This document shows, one piece after another, positions 45,110-53,681 of a stretch of DNA of 64,000 nucleotides. The translations under genes and the position numbers were made by a program. Source of the DNA: CAMFTQ01 sp051881615 (GTDB taxonomy: Bacteria > Bacillota > Clostridia > Oscillospirales > Acutalibacteraceae); NCBI GenBank assembly GCA_051881615.1, contig JBJEQF010000033.1:1-64000 (forward strand), in the 5' to 3' direction. The first letter of the stretch is position 1. Each line of letters begins with the position of its first letter. The notes beneath the pieces were generated by a model that worked only from the letters and a program-made list of their open reading frames with translations, made no database searches and was not told where the DNA came from.

Positions 45110-45994
45110 TCATAATAAGGATAAAAGCTGTGAAATATCAAAATCCTTGTGAAGTGCGCAGTTAAGCGACATTGAGATAAGCTTTGACGCTCTGTCGATT
45201 AAAAGGTCGATTTCCTTAGGAGTAACAACCATTGCCCTGCCCTTGGGCGTTACTCTTGACAAAAGCTCACTGCTCTGTTTTTCGCTTTCAACGGTGAGCA
45301 AATCAAGTGCTAACGTTGAAGCGTCAACTACTGTCGGAACGCCTATTGCTACTACGGGTACGCCCATAGTATCTGCGTTAATTTTTGTTCTGTGATTGCC
45401 TACTCCTGCACCGGGGGAAATGCCTGTGTCTGAAATCTGAAGCGTACAGCCTAATCTTTCAAGATGTCTTGACGCAAGCGCATCAATGGCAACTATGGCT
45501 GTGGGGCGGATTTTTCTGACAACGCTCTCTATATATTCGCCTGTTTCTATGCCTGTCTGTCCTGTCACACCTGTTGTTAAAACTGCAACAGGTCGCAATT
45601 TGTCAAGTCCTGTGCTTCTTGCTATCTCGCCCGAAATATGACGTGTTGCAAGTATCTGCGAGGCGGTTTTTGGACCTAACGCGTCAGGCGTAATTTTCAC
45701 GTTGCCAAGCCCTACTACAAGCACAAGTCCGTTTACAGGCAGTAGCCTGCGTATTTCCTTGCCCACCGCAACAAGCCTTTTGTCCGTTTCACGAAAATCA
45801 TCCGTAAGCGGCGGCAGCTCTATTGTGATATACGTACCCCTCTCCTTGTGCAAAAGCTGTCCTGCTCTGGCTGTTTTAACAACGAGCTTTTCGATTTCTA
45901 TGCCGTCCTTTTTCTCTGATGAATAGTCAACTCCTGCCAAGTCCTCACCGACAATTTCACGAGCCTCTACGGCTAAGTCAGTACGCAGCTGCAT
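45110..45994 (-). CDS. gpr: GPR, spore germination protease
   Basis: 294 residues, shorter than the 370-residue Bacillus enzyme. Conserved RTDLAVEA propeptide region, VVGLGNVKITPDALGP, and GISPGAGVGN with the substrate-site area. GPR cleaves small acid-soluble spore proteins at germination. AAAGGAG precedes the ATG. With spoIIP downstream it shows that the organism belongs to a sporulating lineage. Confidence 0.96.
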   Translation of the reverse strand: MQLRTDLAVEAREIVGEDLAGVDYSSEKKDGIEIEKLVVKTARAGQLLHKERGTYITIELPPLTDDFRETDKRLVAVGKEIRRLLPVNGLVLVVGLGNVKITPDALGPKTASQILATRHISGEIARSTGLDKLRPVAVLTTGVTGQTGIETGEYIESVVRKIRPTAIVAIDALASRHLERLGCTLQISDTGISPGAGVGNHRTKINADTMGVPVVAIGVPTVVDASTLALDLLTVESEKQSSELLSRVTPKGRAMVVTPKEIDLLIDRASKLISMSLNCALHKDFDISQLLSLL

Positions 45995-46076
45995 AACAAA
46001 ACTCCTTTACATATAAAAGCATACGTTTATTATGCAGATTTAAAGCGTATATATACCGCAAATATTAACATTACCT

Positions 46077-46105
46077 TTACACCGCCACAGATAAATGGTA
46101 TAATA
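46077..46105 (+). promoter_or_regulatory. Promoter of the dockerin protease gene
   Basis: TTTACA (46077-46082), 17-base spacer, TATAAT (46100-46105); leader about 27 bases. Confidence 0.75.
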
Positions 46106-46138
46106 AAACAAACTTTATATACAGAGGTTTATAAAAAT

Positions 46139-47770
46139 ATGAAGCTGAAAAAAATATCTGCAATACTGCTTACATTCCTCACAATTACTTCTTCTGCCGC
46201 AACTGCCAATGCCGCAGTAATCGGCAAAAACGGTCAGATAAACGCTTACAGCTCAACAGGCTATAACAGTTTAGCAACAGCTGATGAAGCAGATTTCTCT
46301 GCTCTGCCCTCCTATTACAACGGAAAAGAAGAGCTTAATCTGTATCCGCCAAGGGTTCAGAAATACAACGCCTGCTGGGCATACGCCGGAACAGCCGCCT
46401 TTGAAGCAAAGCTTGCCAAAAGCTCAATAACAGCCGAGCGTCAGTCAGAAACATTTATAAATTACTTTGGCACACCCGAAAGCGACAATACAGGCTGGAT
46501 ACGCTCCTATACCGACAGCGGATATTCGTATATTACAGTCGGCGCTTTCACCTCGTGGTCTGCGCCGCTTTTCGAAGAGCAGTTTCCGCTTGATACGCAG
46601 TACAATGGATTTAGAAATCTGACAAAAGATCTTTATCCGTCATACGGTGCAACGGCGATTGAATACCTTGACGGTACAGACAGAGATGATGTTAAAAGAG
46701 CGATAATAAGGGACGGTGCCGTTGTAGCCTCTTTTTCAAGCTTAGGCATATATTACAGCGGTGACAACACAAGCTACTGCTTTCCGAAAAGCTCGCCCTC
46801 AAATGAGATCAACGGTCACACAATCGCACTTGTCGGCTGGGACGACAGCTATTCAAGAGAAAACTTTTCGTACCCTCCCGAAAACGACGGAGCGTTCCTT
46901 GTTAAAAACAGCTGGGGAGTAAACAATTCCTTAGGCGGTTATTTCTGGATTTCATATGAGGACAAATACCTGTTTGACCCGATGTTCGGCTACGGCTATT
47001 CTGTCAGAGATTTCGAGGCTATTGACGAAAAAGACAATATATACCAAAACGAAATTTACGGCGCAACATATGAATACACACCGCACTTTCAAGAGGGAGA
47101 AATAACATATATTTCTCAGTTTGATTTCAAAAAAGGCTATACAAATCTTGATAAAATCGTATTTGAAACGCTCTCAAGCGGTCTGCCCTATACTGTTTAT
47201 TTTATTCCTGTTGAAGACGGTATGCCGACATCAGATACAAGTAAATGGACAGAGCTTTACAGTGATGTAACCGATTACAGCGGATATATCTGCGCTGATA
47301 TTGACGATTATACCGTTAAAGAGGGCAAAGGTGCTGTCGGCATAAAGATGACAAAAACAAGCGGTGAAAGCACGGCTCTGCCACAAATCGGAGTATGCGA
47401 ATGGCTTACCCAGCTTAGTCCCGATAATTTTATTTTCCGCAACAAGGCAGAGTACGGCAAGTGCTTTATTTCGTATAACGGCACAATGACCGACCTTATG
47501 GACGACTACAAAAATAAAAATGACACAATAGGCGGAACGTTTGTTATTAAAGCAATAGCCGATACGGGCGACAGCTTTGTTCAGATAATCGGCGATACAG
47601 ACCTCGATATAAAGCTGTCGATAAAGGACGTAACGCTTATTCAAAAATATCTGGCTAATATAGAAGAATTGACAAGACTGCAAAAGAAAAATGCCGATTT
47701 TAACAAAAATGATAAAATCGACATTACAGACGCTACCTCAATTCAAAGAAGTATAGCAAATTCAATTTAG
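46139..47770 (+). CDS. Secreted C1A (papain-like) cysteine protease with C-terminal dockerin
   Basis: 543 residues. Signal peptide 1-26 (cut near ANA-AV). Papain-type domain with Q74, C79 (NACWAYAG), H227 (NGHTIALVGWDD) and N257 (VKNSWG). A beta-rich part follows (about 310-410) resembling the lectin-like domain of clostridial C1A peptidases. The C-terminal 60 residues hold two dockerin calcium loops and helices (GDTDLDIKLSIKDVTLIQKY and ADFNKNDKIDITDATSIQ). The dockerin should dock the protease to a cohesin; the scaffoldin at 61.3-63.6 kb is a candidate. It has its own promoter and is convergent with copA. Confidence 0.92.
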   Translation: MKLKKISAILLTFLTITSSAATANAAVIGKNGQINAYSSTGYNSLATADEADFSALPSYYNGKEELNLYPPRVQKYNACWAYAGTAAFEAKLAKSSITAERQSETFINYFGTPESDNTGWIRSYTDSGYSYITVGAFTSWSAPLFEEQFPLDTQYNGFRNLTKDLYPSYGATAIEYLDGTDRDDVKRAIIRDGAVVASFSSLGIYYSGDNTSYCFPKSSPSNEINGHTIALVGWDDSYSRENFSYPPENDGAFLVKNSWGVNNSLGGYFWISYEDKYLFDPMFGYGYSVRDFEAIDEKDNIYQNEIYGATYEYTPHFQEGEITYISQFDFKKGYTNLDKIVFETLSSGLPYTVYFIPVEDGMPTSDTSKWTELYSDVTDYSGYICADIDDYTVKEGKGAVGIKMTKTSGESTALPQIGVCEWLTQLSPDNFIFRNKAEYGKCFISYNGTMTDLMDDYKNKNDTIGGTFVIKAIADTGDSFVQIIGDTDLDIKLSIKDVTLIQKYLANIEELTRLQKKNADFNKNDKIDITDATSIQRSIANSI

Positions 47771-47774
47771 TTTT

Positions 47775-47984
47775 TTATTTAATATCCGTCACACTATATC
47801 CCTGATTGGTAACTGCAAGTTTCAGCGTTTCATCGGGGATTTCTTTTTGCATTGTAACAACGGCAGTACCTGTTTTGTGGCTTACCTCTGCCTTTGTTAC
47901 ACCGTCAATCGCTTCAAGAGCGTTTTTTGTGTGCATCTCGCAGTGCATACACATCATACCCTCAATTTTCAATGTTTTTTCCAT
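47775..47984 (-). CDS. Possible stand-alone copper chaperone from internal start in copA
   Basis: In frame with copA, the ATG at 47984 is preceded on the minus strand by AAAGGAGAAAAGGACT, a strong ribosome site. Translation from there gives a 69-residue CopZ-like protein with GMMCMHC. So one gene could yield both a full pump with a fused chaperone and free chaperone. Alternatively the sequence is what remains after a copZ gene fused to copA by loss of the stop. Confidence 0.55.
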   Translation of the reverse strand: MEKTLKIEGMMCMHCEMHTKNALEAIDGVTKAEVSHKTGTAVVTMQKEIPDETLKLAVTNQGYSVTDIK

Positions 47985-50285
47985 AGTCCTTTTCTCCTTT
48001 TCTGTATTGATTTTTGAATTATTTTTATGAGTATCCTTTGAATTGCGGATTTTAAACAGGTTAAGACGAAGTGCGTTTGTGACTACGCTGAAGCTCGACA
48101 TGCTCATTGCCGCCGCCGCAAACATCGGATTTAACTGCCAGCCGAAAAGTGATATAAACGCACCTGCCGCCAAAGGAATACCGATAATGTTGTAAATAAA
48201 CGCCCAGAACAGGTTTTCGTGAATGTTTTTAAGTGTTGCTTTGCTAAGACGGATTGCCGCCGGTACATCACTTAGCGAGCTTCTCATCAGCACTACGTCT
48301 GCCGCATCAATCGCAACATCAGAGCCTGCTCCTATAGCTATGCCGATATCGGCACTTGTTAATGCCAAAGCGTCATTTACGCCGTCACCGACCATTATAA
48401 CCTTTCCCTGTTGCTTTAGTTTGCGGATAACGCTTTCTTTTCCGTCGGGAAGAACGCCGGCTATTACCTCATCTACGCCCGACCTTTTGCCGATTACATT
48501 TGCCGTTAGTTCGTTATCGCCTGTCAGCATTACAACACGAATGCCCATTTTCTGCATTTCCCTGATTGCCTGAGGACTGTCGTGCTTTACGGTATCTGCT
48601 ACGGCTATTATACCGCAAAGCTCCTTGTCACGAGCAAAAAACAAAGGTGTTTTTCCGTCCTTTGTAAGTGCTTCAAACCTTTTCTTTACATCATCGGTGA
48701 CAAAAACCTTTTCGCTTATAAATTTATAACTGCCTGCATATAAAGCCTTGCCGTCAAGAGTGGCTGTCAGTCCGTTGCCGGGCATCGACTTAAAGCTTTC
48801 AACCTCATCTGCAGTAAGTGCGTATTCCTCTGCTTTTTTATTGACTGCACGTGCCAAGGGATGCTCGCTCTTTTTTTCAAGCGAATAGGCTGTCTGCAAC
48901 AGCTCTCTTTCGCTTGATGAGCTTATCGGGATAATATCGGTAACCTCGGGCTTTCCCTGTGTTATTGTTCCTGTTTTGTCGAGGGCGACAATCTTTGCTT
49001 TTCCTGTTTCCTCCAGAGCTTCGGCAGTTTTAAACAGAATTGAGTTTTTCGCACCCATTCCGTTGCCGACCATAATTGCAACAGGTGTGGCTAGACCGAG
49101 CGCACAGGGACAGCTGATTACCAATACCGAGATACCTCTTGCCAGCGCAAAGCCGAACGTCTGCCCTATGACAAGCCATACGATAGTTGTAATTACGGCA
49201 ATAGCGATAACAACAGGCACAAACACACCCGACACCTTATCTGCAACCTTTGCAATCGGCGCTTTAGTTGCGGCAACATCGCTTACCATCTGTATAATTT
49301 GCGAAAGCGTGGTATCCTCGCCTACTCTTGTAGCTTCACAGCGGATAAAGCCTGACTGATTGAGTGTTCCTGCAAAGACCTTGCTCCCCACAGACTTATC
49401 GACAGGAATACTTTCTCCCGTTAAGGACGATTCATCTACTGCGCTGTTTCCGTCAATAACCGTTGCATCAACAGGAATACTTTCGCCCGGTCGCACGACA
49501 AAAATATCGCCCTTTGCTACCTGTTCAACAGGAACAGCGATTTCTTCGCCGTCACGCAGTAGTACGGCTGTTTTCGGCGACAGCTTTATAAGGCTTTTAA
49601 GCGCATTGGTAGTTTTGCCCTTTGAGTATGCTTCAAGCATTTTTCCCAGAGTGATAAGCGCAAGTATCATTCCGGCTGATTCAAAGTAAAGCTCGTGCAT
49701 ATACGACATAACAGCGTCTGCGTTACCCTTTAGCTGTGCGTCTGTCATAGCAAACAGCGCAAACGTACTGTAGCAAAACGCCGCCGCTGAACCTAACGCA
49801 ACGAGGGTATCCATATTGGGAGAACGATGCAGCAAGCCTTTAAAGCCGCTGACAAAGAATTTCTGATTGATAACCATAATTACAGCTGTCAGAAGTAGCT
49901 GTAAAAGTCCCATTGCTATATGATTGTTTTCAAAAAATGCAGGAAGCGGAAAGCCCCACATCATATATCCCATAGAAACATACATAAGAATAATCAAAAA
50001 ACCGAGGGACGCAATCAGCCGCTTTTTAAGCAGAGAAATTTCGCTGTCATTTTCAGACAAGGGTGTTGTTTCAGTCTTTTTATCTGCTTTTTTAGGCACT
50101 GCGCTGTAGCCTGCCTTTTTTACCGCTTCCACAATATCCTCGGATCGGGCAGTTCCCTCTACTCCCATAGAATTTGTCAGCAGGCTGACAGAGCAGGAGG
50201 TTACTCCCTTTACACCTGTTACCGCCTTTTCCACTCTGGCGGTACAAGCGGCACAGCTCATACCTGTTACTGTATATTGCTCCAT
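47775..50285 (-). CDS. copA: Copper-exporting P1B-type ATPase with C-terminal CopZ-like domain
   Basis: 836 residues. N-terminal heavy-metal domain with C11-x2-C14, eight membrane helices, actuator TGES (about 289-292), the transport motif C392-P-C394, phosphorylated D436 (DKTGT) and the GDGVND hinge. After the ATPase ends (about 745), a linker leads to a second heavy-metal domain with C779-x2-C782. It pumps Cu(I) out of the cell. Twenty bases after csoR, so copper derepresses it. The C-terminal domain has its own start and ribosome site (see 47775-47984). Confidence 0.96.
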   Translation of the reverse strand: MEQYTVTGMSCAACTARVEKAVTGVKGVTSCSVSLLTNSMGVEGTARSEDIVEAVKKAGYSAVPKKADKKTETTPLSENDSEISLLKKRLIASLGFLIILMYVSMGYMMWGFPLPAFFENNHIAMGLLQLLLTAVIMVINQKFFVSGFKGLLHRSPNMDTLVALGSAAAFCYSTFALFAMTDAQLKGNADAVMSYMHELYFESAGMILALITLGKMLEAYSKGKTTNALKSLIKLSPKTAVLLRDGEEIAVPVEQVAKGDIFVVRPGESIPVDATVIDGNSAVDESSLTGESIPVDKSVGSKVFAGTLNQSGFIRCEATRVGEDTTLSQIIQMVSDVAATKAPIAKVADKVSGVFVPVVIAIAVITTIVWLVIGQTFGFALARGISVLVISCPCALGLATPVAIMVGNGMGAKNSILFKTAEALEETGKAKIVALDKTGTITQGKPEVTDIIPISSSSERELLQTAYSLEKKSEHPLARAVNKKAEEYALTADEVESFKSMPGNGLTATLDGKALYAGSYKFISEKVFVTDDVKKRFEALTKDGKTPLFFARDKELCGIIAVADTVKHDSPQAIREMQKMGIRVVMLTGDNELTANVIGKRSGVDEVIAGVLPDGKESVIRKLKQQGKVIMVGDGVNDALALTSADIGIAIGAGSDVAIDAADVVLMRSSLSDVPAAIRLSKATLKNIHENLFWAFIYNIIGIPLAAGAFISLFGWQLNPMFAAAAMSMSSFSVVTNALRLNLFKIRNSKDTHKNNSKINTEKEKRTMEKTLKIEGMMCMHCEMHTKNALEAIDGVTKAEVSHKTGTAVVTMQKEIPDETLKLAVTNQGYSVTDIK

Positions 50286-50305
50286 AACGAAATTTTCAGT
50301 CTCCT

Positions 50306-50614
50306 TTATTTCATCAGCTTTTGCAAGGTAGTGAGTAATTCGTCAATTACCTCATCCTTGCCCTCTTTTATATCTCTTGCAACGCACCCTCTTATATGAT
50401 TTGCAAGAAGCTCTCTGTTAAACGCATTAACAGCCGCATTAACGGCGGCAGACTGAACTAAGATGTCGGCGCAGTAAGCGTCATTTTCAACCATTTTGCG
50501 AATACCCCGAATCTGCCCCTCTATCCTGTTAAGGCGGTGAATAAGCTTTTTTTGTTCATCATCTGAGCGTTCTGTAGTCTTTTTACAGCATCCGCACAGC
50601 TTTTTATCAGACAT
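50306..50614 (-). CDS. csoR: CsoR-family copper-sensing repressor
   Basis: 102 residues, helical. The copper ligands C48, H73 and C77 have CsoR spacing (YCADIL and HIRGC). The N terminus adds a CGCC cluster (7-10) that is not part of the standard site. Apo-CsoR represses; Cu(I) releases it. The operator lies in its own promoter (50650-50678). First gene of csoR-copA. Confidence 0.94.
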   Translation of the reverse strand: MSDKKLCGCCKKTTERSDDEQKKLIHRLNRIEGQIRGIRKMVENDAYCADILVQSAAVNAAVNAFNRELLANHIRGCVARDIKEGKDEVIDELLTTLQKLMK

Positions 50615-50649
50615 AGCACTGCTCCCCTTCGCACATTTTTATCATCATT

Positions 50650-50678
50650 ATTATATACCCGTAGGGGGTATATGTCAA
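50650..50678 (-). promoter_or_regulatory. csoR-copA promoter with CsoR operator in the spacer
   Basis: On the minus strand TTGACA (50673-50678), 17 bases, TATAAT (50650-50655): both hexamers perfect. Inside and over the -10 lies an 8+5+8 palindrome (50653-50673, ATATACCC and GGGTATAT), the TACCC-n5-GGGTA type bound by CsoR. Confidence 0.9.
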
Positions 50679-50745
50679 TAAAATTCAAAAATTATTTTTA
50701 GTTTTACCGACGGAAGAAAAATTTATCATCTTTTTCTTAAAAATG

Positions 50746-50774
50746 TTGAAAAGGTTACCGAATAAATTTATAAT
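50746..50774 (+). promoter_or_regulatory. Promoter of the potassium-channel gene
   Basis: TTGAAA (50746-50751), 17-base spacer, TATAAT (50769-50774). The spacer starts with AGGTTACCG, a string found again before the VTC gene at about 54580. Confidence 0.75.
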
Positions 50775-50822
50775 ATACCTAATAAGCAGAGTAAATCTAT
50801 TTTTGAATGAAGGTGGTCTATC

Positions 50823-51629
50823 TTGTATAAAAAAGCAAAGGCTGAAATCTTTAATATTATTGAACCGGGCAACGGCATTACCAGCAGGATATTTAACTTA
50901 ACGATAGTTATACTGATACTTCTGACTTCTGCCACCGTAGTTGCAAACACCTTTGATATCCCGTTTCATTTGAAAATTATATTCAGCAAAATCGAGCTTG
51001 TTTCTATAATTATATTTACGGTTGAATATCTCTTAAGAGTATGGACTGCCGATCTGCTCTACCCTGAGCTTTCACCGATAAAAGCAAGGCTTAAATATAT
51101 CTTTTCTTTTATGGCGCTGATTGATTTTTTTGCTATTTTACCGTTTTATCTGCTGTTCTTCGTCAAAATCGATTTACGTGCATTACGTGCTCTGCGCGCG
51201 ATAAGGCTGTTAAGAATTTTTAAATTAAACAGATATACAACTGCATTAAGCACTATTGCTCAGGTATTCAAAAACAAAGCAAGTCAGATTATTTCTTCAA
51301 TGCTTGTTGTGGGATTACTGATGATAATAGCGTCGGTGCTTATGTTCAACATTGAGAATGCGGCACAGCCCGATAAATTTTCAAACGCCTTTGACGCTCT
51401 GTGGTGGGCAATCGCAACCATTACAACAGTCGGATACGGCGATGTTTACCCGATAACTGTCGCCGGCAAGCTGCTCGGTATTGTTATTGCACTTATGGGT
51501 ATCGGAATGGTAGCAGTTCCGACAGGTATAATTACCGCAGGCTTTTCAGAGGTATTTGACAAGAAAAAATCAGGCGGTGACGAAAAGAAATACTGTCCGT
51601 ATTGCGGTCATAAAATTGACAGGCAGTAA
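50823..51629 (+). CDS. Six-helix voltage-gated-type potassium channel with C-terminal half zinc ribbon
   Basis: 268 residues starting at TTG (AAGGTGG site). S1-S4 with an S4 helix that has Arg every third residue (R119, R122, R125, R128, R131), then the pore with selectivity filter TVGYGD (202-207) and S6. The C terminus is short and carries C258-P-Y-C261-G-H, one half of a zinc ribbon, in place of an RCK domain. Four chains could together hold zinc ions; that is inference. Monocistronic with its own promoter. Confidence 0.93.
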   Translation: MYKKAKAEIFNIIEPGNGITSRIFNLTIVILILLTSATVVANTFDIPFHLKIIFSKIELVSIIIFTVEYLLRVWTADLLYPELSPIKARLKYIFSFMALIDFFAILPFYLLFFVKIDLRALRALRAIRLLRIFKLNRYTTALSTIAQVFKNKASQIISSMLVVGLLMIIASVLMFNIENAAQPDKFSNAFDALWWAIATITTVGYGDVYPITVAGKLLGIVIALMGIGMVAVPTGIITAGFSEVFDKKKSGGDEKKYCPYCGHKIDRQ

Positions 51630-51708
51630 ATAAAAAATGAAGTCATATACAGCACCGCACTGCATATTCCTGCGTGTATATACTGCTCTTTGTTAAGAGA
51701 AGCGATTT

Positions 51709-51722
51709 TTGTCTTAAGACAA
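51709..51722. promoter_or_regulatory. Perfect 14-base palindrome upstream of bcp
   Basis: TTGTCTTAAGACAA about 50 bases before the bcp ATG. It could be an operator for redox control; no known consensus (PerR) fits exactly. No clear sigma-A promoter is recognised nearby. Confidence 0.4.
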
Positions 51723-51771
51723 TACAAATATATCATACACCAACAAAATAACTTTACAAAGGAGAATCACT

Positions 51772-52224
51772 ATGCTGAAAGAAGGTCAAAAAGCGCCAAG
51801 CTTTAAACTACAGGATAAAAACGGAAAAGAAGTTTCTTTGTCGGATTTCCTCGGCAAAAAGATAGTTTTGTATTTTTATCCAAAGGATAATACACCCGGC
51901 TGTACCAGACAAGCCTGTGCGTTTGCCGCACTTTACAAGGAATTTCAGGACAGGAACATCGAGGTAATCGGCATCAGCAAGGACAGCGTTGCTTCGCACG
52001 TAAGATTTGCCGAAAAGCACTCTCTGCCGTTTGTGCTTCTTTCCGACCCCGAGCTGCTCGCAATTAAAGCATACGAGGTATGGCAGGAAAAAAAGCTGTA
52101 CGGCAAGGTCAGTATGGGTGTAGTCCGTACTACCTTTATCATTGATGAGCAAGGAAATATTGAAAGGATTTTTCCGAAGGTTAAGCCTGATACAAACGCA
52201 GAGGAAATATTATCACAGCTGTAA
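51772..52224 (+). CDS. bcp: Bcp-type peroxiredoxin
   Basis: 150 residues. Peroxidatic C44 in DNTPGCT with resolving C49 five residues later, as in atypical two-Cys Bcp/PrxQ. It reduces peroxides using thioredoxin. AAAGGAGA precedes the ATG. The stop codon directly abuts the repeat element at 52225. Confidence 0.94.
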   Translation: MLKEGQKAPSFKLQDKNGKEVSLSDFLGKKIVLYFYPKDNTPGCTRQACAFAALYKEFQDRNIEVIGISKDSVASHVRFAEKHSLPFVLLSDPELLAIKAYEVWQEKKLYGKVSMGVVRTTFIIDEQGNIERIFPKVKPDTNAEEILSQL

Positions 52225-52363
52225 TACTAATCCCTGATAAAAAGTAGACTTATATTTGCGAGGATAATCTTTGCAAGACAAGGCTGACGCCTTGCAAGGA
52301 CGACAACGAAGTATTGCAGAAATTAGACCGCAAAGATTGTCTGATTTTTATTAGGTATTAGTA
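52225..52363. repeat. MITE-like element with terminal inverted repeats
   Basis: 139 bases. The ends (52225-52243 and 52345-52363) are inverted repeats of 19 bases with about three mismatches (TACTAAT...ATAAAAA). Inner matching arms AATCTTTGC/GCAAAGATT and a CTTGCAAGG-like centre extend the fold. No reading frame inside. It looks like a non-autonomous miniature transposable element or a mobile hairpin. Confidence 0.7.
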
Positions 52364-52404
52364 TAAAACGAGCATAGCATATTTTTGACATTTAAAAGAC
52401 ATAT

Positions 52405-52442
52405 AAACAACCGCCGAGGACTTGAGCCTTCGGCGGTTGTTT
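52405..52442. terminator. Bidirectional terminator between bcp and the kinase gene
   Basis: A 13 bp perfect stem AAACAACCGCCGA/TCGGCGGTTGTTT with 12-base loop, T-rich on both exits. Confidence 0.9.
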
Positions 52443-52448
52443 TCTGTT

Positions 52449-53681
52449 TTATTTGACGGGCAAAAATTTTACCGTAAAGGTTGTACCTGTTTGTTCGTCG
52501 CTTTTCACGCTGATTTTGCCGCCGAGCGTTTTCACAATGTTTTTGGCAATCGAAAGACCAAGTCCGAAGCCGCCCGATGTTCTTGACTTTTCGGCACGGT
52601 AAAAGCGGTCAAAGATATGCTCTATATCATCGGCAGAAATGACGTTACCTCTGTTGTTCACAGAAAAGCATATACGCTCTCTTATCTTTTCAAGCCTTAT
52701 AGTAACAACAGAAGCTTGCTCTGCGTATTTTACGGCGTTGTCAATAAGTATGTGCGACAGCTGAGTGAACAGTGTGGGACTGCTTTTTGCTGTAATATCC
52801 TTTTGAATAATGCGTTCAATGGTTATTTCCTTTTCATAGGCAATCGGTTCAAAATTCAGTGCCGTTGCTTCAATCAGCTCGCTTACGTTTACTTCTCTCA
52901 GCTCGGGAGGCTTGCTGTCTGCGTCTGATTTTGCAAGAAAAAGCATCTGATCAATCAGCCTTTTCATATGGTGTGCCTCTTCTTCTGTGCTTTGAAGCCA
53001 CTTCATTTCCTCCTGCACAGTTGAGGACTTGTGAGCCATTACTATGTTGTTGTTTGCAAGTATAACGGTAAGCGGAGTTTTAAGCTCGTGAGAGGCGTCT
53101 GCCACAAAATGCTTTTGCTTTTCCCACGCGGCTTTAACAGGGTTCACAGCAATACCCGACAGCGCAAGGCTTATAAAAAATACAACCAGAAGTCCGGCTG
53201 CAAAAAGTCCTGTGCAAACGGCTAAGGTACTCCAAAGATTAGAGTAAACGCCTGAGCTGTCGGCAAAAATTACGGTAATTGTTTCTGCTTTCTCTTCTTT
53301 TGCAAACATCAGATCGTATTTTCCTATTTCGCCTGCCCTATTGCCTTGTGCAACGGCGATTTTTACTGCCTGTTCAAGTGAATATCCGTCAATTTTTGCA
53401 TTGTGCATATCGGTGCTAAGTATTTCTGCGTTGTAGTCAGCCGTTACCGATATGTACGAATTAAGGCGCATCGGCTGATTACCGTGCTTTTTTCCTCCGA
53501 ACATATCGGGCGGCAGCTTATCGTTTGGCCCCTTGTCAAGCACCTGAATAAGTGCGTGTTCAAGGTTTGTTCTTTCTGTTGTGTAGCTGTTGATACATAC
53601 GGCGGCAAAAATCAGCAAAAGCACTGTTCCTACGAGCAGAACATTTACAAGAATTATATTTTTTTGCAGTCGTTTTATCAT
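52449..53681 (-). CDS. Sensor histidine kinase
   Basis: 410 residues. TM1 about 8-31, external loop about 32-148 with a Pro/Gly-rich part, TM2 about 150-176, H198 in DASHELKTP, and an ATPase domain ending with GFGLGLSIA. Its ATG overlaps the regulator stop by 4 bases (53678-53681). The division from the VTC operon is only 280 bases, with the two units divergent, so they may regulate that operon (inference). Confidence 0.93.
   Translation of the reverse strand: MIKRLQKNIILVNVLLVGTVLLLIFAAVCINSYTTERTNLEHALIQVLDKGPNDKLPPDMFGGKKHGNQPMRLNSYISVTADYNAEILSTDMHNAKIDGYSLEQAVKIAVAQGNRAGEIGKYDLMFAKEEKAETITVIFADSSGVYSNLWSTLAVCTGLFAAGLLVVFFISLALSGIAVNPVKAAWEKQKHFVADASHELKTPLTVILANNNIVMAHKSSTVQEEMKWLQSTEEEAHHMKRLIDQMLFLAKSDADSKPPELREVNVSELIEATALNFEPIAYEKEITIERIIQKDITAKSSPTLFTQLSHILIDNAVKYAEQASVVTIRLEKIRERICFSVNNRGNVISADDIEHIFDRFYRAEKSRTSGGFGLGLSIAKNIVKTLGGKISVKSDEQTGTTFTVKFLPVK

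Noticed and set aside
46000..46085. Sigma-G/F type promoter for gpr
   Set aside because: A GCATA-like -35 string occurs, but the matching -10 would fall in the ribosome site.
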